Source: JBAPRR01 sp049281195 (GTDB taxonomy: Bacteria > Actinomycetota > Acidimicrobiia > Acidimicrobiales > CAVXTF01). Taken from it: DNA of 10,004 nucleotides. Location of the stretch: the NCBI GenBank assembly GCA_049281195.1, contig JBAPRR010000312.1:1-10004 (forward strand). The letters run 5' to 3'. Shown piece by piece: positions 5,514 through 10,004 of the stretch (position 1 is its first letter; each line of letters opens with the position of its first letter). A model generated the notes under the pieces. It had not been told where the DNA came from and did no database searches. It worked only from the letters and a program-made list of their open reading frames with translations. A program made the translations under genes and the position numbers.

Positions 5514-7220
5514 TCAACCGGCAACGGTGAGCTTGGAACGAAGCTCCGCTATGTGCGTCGAAGCGGGCACCGGGTCGCAGTCCGCAACGACACGGGCCGC
5601 CAGACGGATGGCGGACAGGTAGGGCGAGGGTTCGCAGTTCCAGCTGCGGTCCTCTGTGGTCCGTTTTTCCGCCCACGAGCACCAGATCTCACGCTCCGCC
5701 CGGGTGAGTGCCACGTACAGGAGCCTGCGCTCCTCGTCGAGGGCCTCGGAACGGACCGCATGCGCGATCGGCACCATCCCCGACTCGAGGCCGACCACCG
5801 CCACCGATGTCCACTCGAGACCCTTGGCGCGGTGGAATGTCAGCACCTGAACCGCGTCTTTGGTTTTCTTATAAGAATCACCCGCATCTGCTGCGCCCAG
5901 CGCGCGCGTCGAGAGAAGCTGGCCGACATCGGCCTCAGGAAACTCCGAACAGATCGAGTCCACTTCACGCGCCAGCCATTCGATGTCCTCTTCTTCCGTG
6001 GAGATCGAAGCCAGGGCTTGGCGCAACGGAGTGTTCTTCGGTAGGGAGCGCAACGCCGCGAGCGCGCTCACCTCGGACCCCGTTGCCGCTTGTTCACGAC
6101 GCACGAACGGGATTCCGGCCCGGGCCAGAGCCTGGGCCACCGGCTCCAGCCTGGCGTTCGTCCGCGCCAGAACTGCGAAAGAAGACCACGATCGGCCCGG
6201 GGCGTGATGGTCGCGCAGCCACCTCGCCAATGCATTCGATTCGCGCTCGTCGTCTTCGAAGTCGCGCACCTCGACCTGCCCGGTCAGGTCTTCTCTGGCG
6301 CTTCTTATCGACTCCGCGGCCGCGCCTCCGAGCACCGATCTGGCCACATCGACGACTTCGGGAGCGCAGCGGTGGTTGTCGTCGAGCCGGAGCACCGTCA
6401 TGTCGGGCATCAACTCCGTGATCCGGTTCAGAAGTGTTGGATCCGCGCCGTTCCACGAGTAGATGGCCTGATGCGGGTCGCCGACCACAAAGACGTCGTC
6501 GCGATCGGCGAGCCACCCTCTGAGCAACCTCCACTGTGCGGGGTTCAGGTCCTGCATCTCGTCGACGAAGAAGTGGCGGAACAGCCAGCGTTGCGCGCTC
6601 GAGAAGGTGGAATCGGTCTCGAGCGCAATCGCGCAGTGCTCCATCAGATCGTCGAGATCCACGAGACCCTTGCGTTTCTTCGCCGTCGTGTACTCGCCGT
6701 AAACGCGTGACACCAATTCCGGGTCGATGCTTTGGCGGCCGGCGCGGCTTGCCTCCAGCCCGTAGCGGTCGGGATCGACCAGGCGCGCCCGAGCCCAACT
6801 GATCTCGTTCGACACCGCGTAGGTCATCGCCGGATCCGGGGGTCTGCCCGTGGCTTGGGCGATGAGCGGCCGAATGACCCGTGCCGGGGAATCGCACACC
6901 GCAGGGGGACGGACGGACATGTCGGCCCACCGCCTGCGGAGTTGCGCGTACGCCAGAGCGTGAAACGTCCCCGCAGTCACCGAGTGCGGCACACCCAGAT
7001 GGCCGAGACGTGATCGGAGCTCGCCCGCGGCCTTGCGGGTGAAGGTGAGGACCATGGTGCGTTCAGGATCTGCGGATCCGTCGAGGACCCTTTTGGCGAT
7101 CCGGTGCGTGAGGACCCGGGTCTTTCCTGAACCGGCGCCGGCGATCACACACAAAGGGGAGGCCTCTGAGGTGACGGCCTCATACTGCGCCCCGGTCAGT
7201 CCCCGGAGGACCCTGGCCAT
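5514..7220 (-). CDS. Superfamily 1 UvrD/PcrA-type DNA helicase, short UvrD2-like form
   Basis: ATP-driven 3'-5' DNA translocase/helicase of 568 aa, probably in DNA repair. The motifs are in order: Q-motif region LTGAQYEAV, Walker A GAGSGKT (28-34), Ia LTFTRKAAGEL, GTFHALAY, Walker B DEMQD (220-224), motif III GDPHQAIYSWNGAD (247-260), motif IV NHRCAPEVV (from 282), motif V VQVLTFHRAKGLEW (from 458) and motif VI LLYVALTRAERE (from 501). All look functional. It is shorter than UvrD (about 720 aa): the 2B region between motifs IV and V is small, and no HRDC domain or cysteine cluster follows motif VI, unlike mycobacterial UvrD2. The open frame extends to a GTG at 7271, but that start has no ribosome binding site. 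ATG 7220 has GAGGG seven bases upstream and begins just before the conserved LTGAQ. It is downstream of the DinB-like gene on the same strand. Confidence 0.9.
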   Translation of the reverse strand: MARVLRGLTGAQYEAVTSEASPLCVIAGAGSGKTRVLTHRIAKRVLDGSADPERTMVLTFTRKAAGELRSRLGHLGVPHSVTAGTFHALAYAQLRRRWADMSVRPPAVCDSPARVIRPLIAQATGRPPDPAMTYAVSNEISWARARLVDPDRYGLEASRAGRQSIDPELVSRVYGEYTTAKKRKGLVDLDDLMEHCAIALETDSTFSSAQRWLFRHFFVDEMQDLNPAQWRLLRGWLADRDDVFVVGDPHQAIYSWNGADPTLLNRITELMPDMTVLRLDDNHRCAPEVVDVARSVLGGAAAESIRSAREDLTGQVEVRDFEDDERESNALARWLRDHHAPGRSWSSFAVLARTNARLEPVAQALARAGIPFVRREQAATGSEVSALAALRSLPKNTPLRQALASISTEEEDIEWLAREVDSICSEFPEADVGQLLSTRALGAADAGDSYKKTKDAVQVLTFHRAKGLEWTSVAVVGLESGMVPIAHAVRSEALDEERRLLYVALTRAEREIWCSWAEKRTTEDRSWNCEPSPYLSAIRLAARVVADCDPVPASTHIAELRSKLTVAG

Positions 7221-7227
7221 GGCGTCA

Positions 7228-7232
7228 CCCTC
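7228..7232 (-). promoter_or_regulatory. Ribosome binding site deciding the helicase start (GAGGG)
   Basis: On the minus strand GAGGG is followed by seven bases (TGACGCC) and the ATG at 7220. The longer alternative starting at GTG 7271 lacks any such site, so this motif favours the 568-aa form. Confidence 0.55.
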
Positions 7233-7328
7233 GGAGAGGGGATGCGGCAGCTCTTCGTCCACGGATCGCACGGTATCGACGGGGTGTGGCGTAACGGGGG
7301 ATCCGGAATCCGGCGGTGGCCGGCTTTC

Positions 7329-7868
7329 CTATTCGCCCGTCTCGCCGTCGACCGCCTCACGCAGCAGGTCGGCGTGGCCGTTGTGCCTGGAGTACTCCTC
7401 GATCATGTGACACATGATCCAGCGGAGACTCGGAGCCCGGCCGTCCGGCCAGGTCCTTTGCGCCAACTGGGAGAGATCGCCGCGCGCCAGAGCCTCGGCG
7501 AGAAGTGACCGCGATTTCTCACACGCCGCGTTCCAGAGCAGGAACAGCTCCTCAGGAGAATCTTCGGCTGCCGTCCTCAGATCCCAGTCCGGATCTTCCT
7601 TGAAATTCACCGCGTCCCACGGTGGTGCATAGGGGCGGTCGAACAGTGAACGCGAGAACCATGCCTCTTCGACCAATGCCATGTGCTTGAGAATTCCACC
7701 CAGGGTGAGGGTGGAAGCGGCGGTGGTGGTATTCAGGCCTTTCGATTCGAGACCACGGCATTTCCACCCGAGCGTTGACCGCTGATAGTCGAGATAGCCG
7801 GCCAGTGTTTCCTGCTCCCCGGCCGCGAGCGGTGGCTCCGGACGCCCATGCTCGTCGATGTCCGTCAT
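7329..7868 (-). CDS. DinB-like four-helix protein, DUF664 family
   Basis: Small cytosolic protein of 179 aa in the DinB/YfiT-like superfamily, whose members bind one metal and often act as thiol-dependent transferases or isomerases (mycothiol in actinobacteria). It is not DNA polymerase IV. The DUF664 hallmark is the C-terminal MIEEYSRHNGHADLLREAVDGETGE stretch, split here as MIEEYSRHNGHADLL and REAVDGETGE; likely metal-binding histidines are H62 (LKHMALVEE), H162 and H165 (RHNGHADLL), with H154 nearby. Substrate is unknown. I chose ATG 7868 because MTDIDEHGRPEPPL is how family members typically begin and TATGGT lies seven bases upstream. An ATG at 7895 in the same frame has GAGG five bases before it and would add nine residues, so the start is not settled. 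The helicase lies 108 bp downstream on the same strand. Confidence 0.85.
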   Translation of the reverse strand: MTDIDEHGRPEPPLAAGEQETLAGYLDYQRSTLGWKCRGLESKGLNTTTAASTLTLGGILKHMALVEEAWFSRSLFDRPYAPPWDAVNFKEDPDWDLRTAAEDSPEELFLLWNAACEKSRSLLAEALARGDLSQLAQRTWPDGRAPSLRWIMCHMIEEYSRHNGHADLLREAVDGETGE

Positions 7869-7875
7869 GTGAGGC

Positions 7876-7881
7876 ACCATA
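7876..7881 (-). promoter_or_regulatory. Candidate -10 element of the DinB-like gene (TATGGT, leaderless type)
   Basis: TATGGT on the minus strand is followed by seven bases (GCCTCAC) and the ATG at 7868. GAGGCA lies 17 bases upstream but matches TTGACA at only three of six positions. If the ATG at 7895 is the true start, this hexamer would lie inside the coding region and be accidental. Confidence 0.35.
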
Positions 7882-7935
7882 TCGCCGGTGTCCATCCCTG
7901 CCTCGAGGAGTGCCCCGCGTTCCGACGGCCGGCAT

Positions 7936-7941
7936 TAGCCT
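7936..7941 (+). promoter_or_regulatory. Candidate -10 element of the alpha/beta hydrolase gene (TAGCCT)
   Basis: TAGCCT fits TANNNT and ends nine bases before the ATG at 7951; no Shine-Dalgarno sequence lies between. The spacing is slightly long for a strictly leaderless start, so transcription may begin one or two bases before the ATG. This is the weakest of the four similar sites. Confidence 0.25.
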
Positions 7942-7950
7942 CGCCCGGCG

Positions 7951-8760
7951 ATGCTGAGGTCGTTTGCCGGAGGAGAAGTCTTCGGTGAGGTGTGGGGAAC
8001 GGAGCCGGTGCGCGTTCTCGCACTTCATGGTTGGCGAAGGACCCACGACGACTTCGCCGCTGTTCTCGGCCCAGCCTCTGCGGGCGGCGCATCGGCGAGC
8101 CTGGCTTTGGACCTGCCGGGGTTCGGCGCATCGCCTGAACCACCGGCGGTCTGGGGATCGGCCGACTATGCGGCCCTCGTGGCCCGGGTCCTCGACGAGG
8201 TGAGAGAACAGGGTCCTGCGCCCGCCGGAGGCCTCCCCGCGCAAGGCTTCGTGGTGCTGGGGCACTCATTCGGTGGACGGGTCGCCGTACACCTGGCCCA
8301 GTCGCGCCCCGATCTCGTCCGGGCGCTCGTACTGACCGGCGTACCTCTTGTCCGTTTGCAGTCGAAGGCCAAGCGCCCTCCTTACCGCTACCGGCTCGTC
8401 CGCACCCTTCGTAAAGCGAACCTGGTGCCTGAGTCGATGCTCGAACGGGCCAGACAGCACTACGGCTCCGCCGACTATCTGGCCGCGCAGGGAGTCATGC
8501 GCGACATCTTGGTGCGATTGACCAACGAAACGTACACAGAGCAGGTCGCCGCGATCAGATGCCCGCTCGAATTGGTGTGGGGCGACGACGACAAAGAGGC
8601 TCCGCTGGCAGTGGCCCGATCGGTGGCGTCGACCGTTTCCGGTTCGACCTTGACGGTGTGTCCTGGTGCCGGCCACATGACACCGCTCACAGTTCCGGAC
8701 ATGCTCCGCCGGGCCGTCGATCGCGCTCTCGACGCTCCGTGCAACGCCGGTGCTCGCTGA
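7951..8760 (+). CDS. Alpha/beta-fold hydrolase
   Basis: Soluble 269-aa alpha/beta hydrolase of unknown substrate. Visible features are LALHGWRRTHDDF (oxyanion-hole HG at 26-27), DLPGFGAS, the nucleophile elbow GHSFGGR with S106, the acid loop VWGDDDKEAP (D214, or D213), and the catalytic histidine H242 in GAGHMTP. A lid segment lies at about 132-200 and is rich in Arg, Lys and Tyr (RLQSKAKRPPYRYRLVRTLRK), which may favour an anionic substrate or a membrane surface; that is inference. No signal peptide or membrane segment is seen. It is followed after 10 bp by the membrane Mur ligase, so the two are probably translated from one mRNA and may work in the same envelope pathway. The family includes esterases, lactonases, haloperoxidase-like and C-C bond hydrolases, which sequence alone cannot separate. 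Confidence 0.88.
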   Translation: MLRSFAGGEVFGEVWGTEPVRVLALHGWRRTHDDFAAVLGPASAGGASASLALDLPGFGASPEPPAVWGSADYAALVARVLDEVREQGPAPAGGLPAQGFVVLGHSFGGRVAVHLAQSRPDLVRALVLTGVPLVRLQSKAKRPPYRYRLVRTLRKANLVPESMLERARQHYGSADYLAAQGVMRDILVRLTNETYTEQVAAIRCPLELVWGDDDKEAPLAVARSVASTVSGSTLTVCPGAGHMTPLTVPDMLRRAVDRALDAPCNAGAR

Positions 8761-8770
8761 CGCCGGGCGT

Positions 8771-10004
8771 ATGGGACTGGGCCTCCTCGCCACCGCAACC
8801 TGGGAAGGAAAGCAGACAGTCTCGGGTGGAAGCGTCGGCTGGATCGCACTGGTCGCATGCGCATTGGCCGTTGTGCCCGCCGGGATCCGTTGGCTGCGGG
8901 TGGCTCAGCGCGAGCACTACCTGCCCGGATCGGTGTCCAGATTCGCCTGGCGCTGGTGGACCTCGCGACCTTCGGGGATCCTGCTCGGCATCGCCGCGGT
9001 GGCATGTTGTGCGGCCTCTGTTCAGTTGCCGATATTCGCGATCGGCGCGGCAATCACCGCAGCAGCGGGGCCGATAGGGCTGACGCTGCGCGGTAGGACA
9101 TCGCCGCTCGTGTGGACCCCCCGTCTCACGCGTCTGGCGGTTGTTTCGCTGGTCCTCGAGGCCGCCATTGTCGCCGTTCTAGGCGTGATCCTGCGGGTCC
9201 CGGTCGTCGCGGCCGTGTCGGTGCTGGCGCTTCCGCGGATCATCGACGTGGGATGTCTGGTGGCATCCCCGATAGAGAAGCATCTGCTCAATCCACATGT
9301 GGAGCGCGCCAAGGACCGGATCGGTCTCGTCGGTCCGAGGATCGTGGCCGTGACCGGTTCTTACGGGAAGACGAGTACTAAGCACGCGATCGCGCACATG
9401 CTCTCGGGATCCGCCGTGGTGGTGGCGAGCCCGGCCAGCTTCAACAACCGGGCCGGTCTGGCGCGTGCCATAAACGAGCATCTGGCCCCGGGCACGCAGA
9501 TATTCATCGCGGAGATGGGCACTTACGGACCGGGCGAGATAGCGGAGCTGTGCCAGTGGCTGGATCCCGAGGTGGCGGTGATTACAGCGATCGGTCCCGT
9601 GCACCTCGAACGTTTCGGATCAGAGGACCGCGTACTGGAGGCGAAGTCCGAGATCGTCGCGGGCTGCCGGGTGGCGGTTCTGGCAACCGACGACCCACGG
9701 TTGGCCGGTCTTGCCGATCGGCTTTCAGGACAGGGACGCCAGGTGGTCAGGTGCCAGACCACCGAAGCAATCGCTGAAACAGGCGGAGTCACAGTCGTGG
9801 TCGAACGCACAGGTGGACCATCCGGGCCGCTGCGCGTGTCCGTGGACGGAAATGTGTTGGCGGACGGCTTGAAGAGCGACGCCCGAGAATCGAATCTGGC
9901 GTGCGCGGTCGGCGCGGTGATCGCGCTCGGCTTCCCGGTCGAACAAGTGCAACAAGCGGTATCGCGCATCGAGACGATCCCGAGCACCTCGCACCGTCTC
10001 GAAC
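8771..10004 (+). CDS. Membrane-anchored MurF-like Mur ligase (partial, runs off the window)
   Basis: At least 411 aa; the frame is open to the last base. Residues 1-160 are hydrophobic, with likely membrane segments near 22-39, 69-104 (one or two), 122-141 and 143-158. Between the first two lies a conserved-looking RWLRVAQREHYLPGS loop. The ATP-dependent Mur ligase central domain follows: P-loop VTGSYGKTSTKH (G196-T203, K200), NNRAGLARAINEH, EMGTYGPGEIAEL (E248), ITAIGPVHLERFGS (H278) and EAKSEIV (K292, the probable carbamylated Lys). The wording is closest to MurF, which adds D-Ala-D-Ala to the peptidoglycan stem. However, the N-terminal UDP-MurNAc-tripeptide-binding domain is absent and a membrane domain takes its place, as in CapB/PgsB-type amide ligases. 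The substrate may be lipid-linked; that is inference. ATG 8771 begins 10 bp after the hydrolase stop. A GTG at 8750 in frame would overlap the hydrolase by 11 bp. Neither has a clear ribosome binding site. Confidence 0.85.
   Translation, partial: MGLGLLATATWEGKQTVSGGSVGWIALVACALAVVPAGIRWLRVAQREHYLPGSVSRFAWRWWTSRPSGILLGIAAVACCAASVQLPIFAIGAAITAAAGPIGLTLRGRTSPLVWTPRLTRLAVVSLVLEAAIVAVLGVILRVPVVAAVSVLALPRIIDVGCLVASPIEKHLLNPHVERAKDRIGLVGPRIVAVTGSYGKTSTKHAIAHMLSGSAVVVASPASFNNRAGLARAINEHLAPGTQIFIAEMGTYGPGEIAELCQWLDPEVAVITAIGPVHLERFGSEDRVLEAKSEIVAGCRVAVLATDDPRLAGLADRLSGQGRQVVRCQTTEAIAETGGVTVVVERTGGPSGPLRVSVDGNVLADGLKSDARESNLACAVGAVIALGFPVEQVQQAVSRIETIPSTSHRLE

Noticed and set aside
5708..6421. Plus-strand 237-codon open frame rich in Pro and Arg
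   Set aside because: Antisense to the helicase gene, with a composition typical of out-of-frame high-GC DNA.
7329..7868. Reading the DinB-like protein as DNA polymerase IV (dinB)
   Set aside because: The family name is shared by accident of history. This 179-aa protein has the DUF664 His pattern and no polymerase motifs.

Overview
The window is high-GC bacterial chromosome (coding parts look about 60-65% GC by eye, with G/C-rich third codon positions). Housekeeping genes are tightly packed, several starts lack a Shine-Dalgarno sequence, and a DUF664-type DinB protein and a UvrD2-like helicase are present. This fits an actinobacterium, possibly a deep-branching one such as an Acidimicrobiia-like lineage. 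That placement is inferred from gene style only; there is no rRNA here. I see no rRNA, tRNA, CRISPR array, insertion sequence or phage gene.

Layout. Left arm, minus strand: a HAD phosphatase (39-665) lies 31 bp downstream of an M20 zinc peptidase (697-2037), probably as one operon. A 70-bp divergent gap separates them from a plus-strand gene (2108-3826) for an unusual RNA-linked protein: a Zc3h12a/NYN-type RNase domain, an S1-like domain and a long Lys/Ala-rich histone-H1-like tail. A 344-bp stretch (3827-4170) follows, with a possible 38-codon mini-ORF, small hairpins and a strong two-part hairpin. Then come a FabZ-like hydroxyacyl-ACP dehydratase (4171-4596) and an exonuclease III (4682-5455). 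Both genes carry 14-bp-period repeats at their stop codons.

Right arm: a short UvrD-family helicase (5514-7220, minus) converges on xthA and lies downstream of a DUF664/DinB-like thiol-enzyme-fold gene (7329-7868, minus). Divergent from these is a plus-strand pair: an alpha/beta hydrolase (7951-8760) and, 10 bp later, a membrane-anchored MurF-like Mur ligase (8771 to beyond the window end). The Mur ligase has a multi-pass hydrophobic N-terminus where MurF normally has its UDP-MurNAc-binding domain.

How they fit together. xthA (AP-site repair) and the helicase are both DNA-repair proteins but are convergent and not co-transcribed. The hydrolase-Mur ligase pair suggests an envelope-related pathway continuing to the right. 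The most unusual items are the NYN-S1-H1-tail protein, the membrane Mur ligase, the stop-codon repeats, and a recurring TANNNT element 7-9 bases before start codons, suggesting leaderless transcription.
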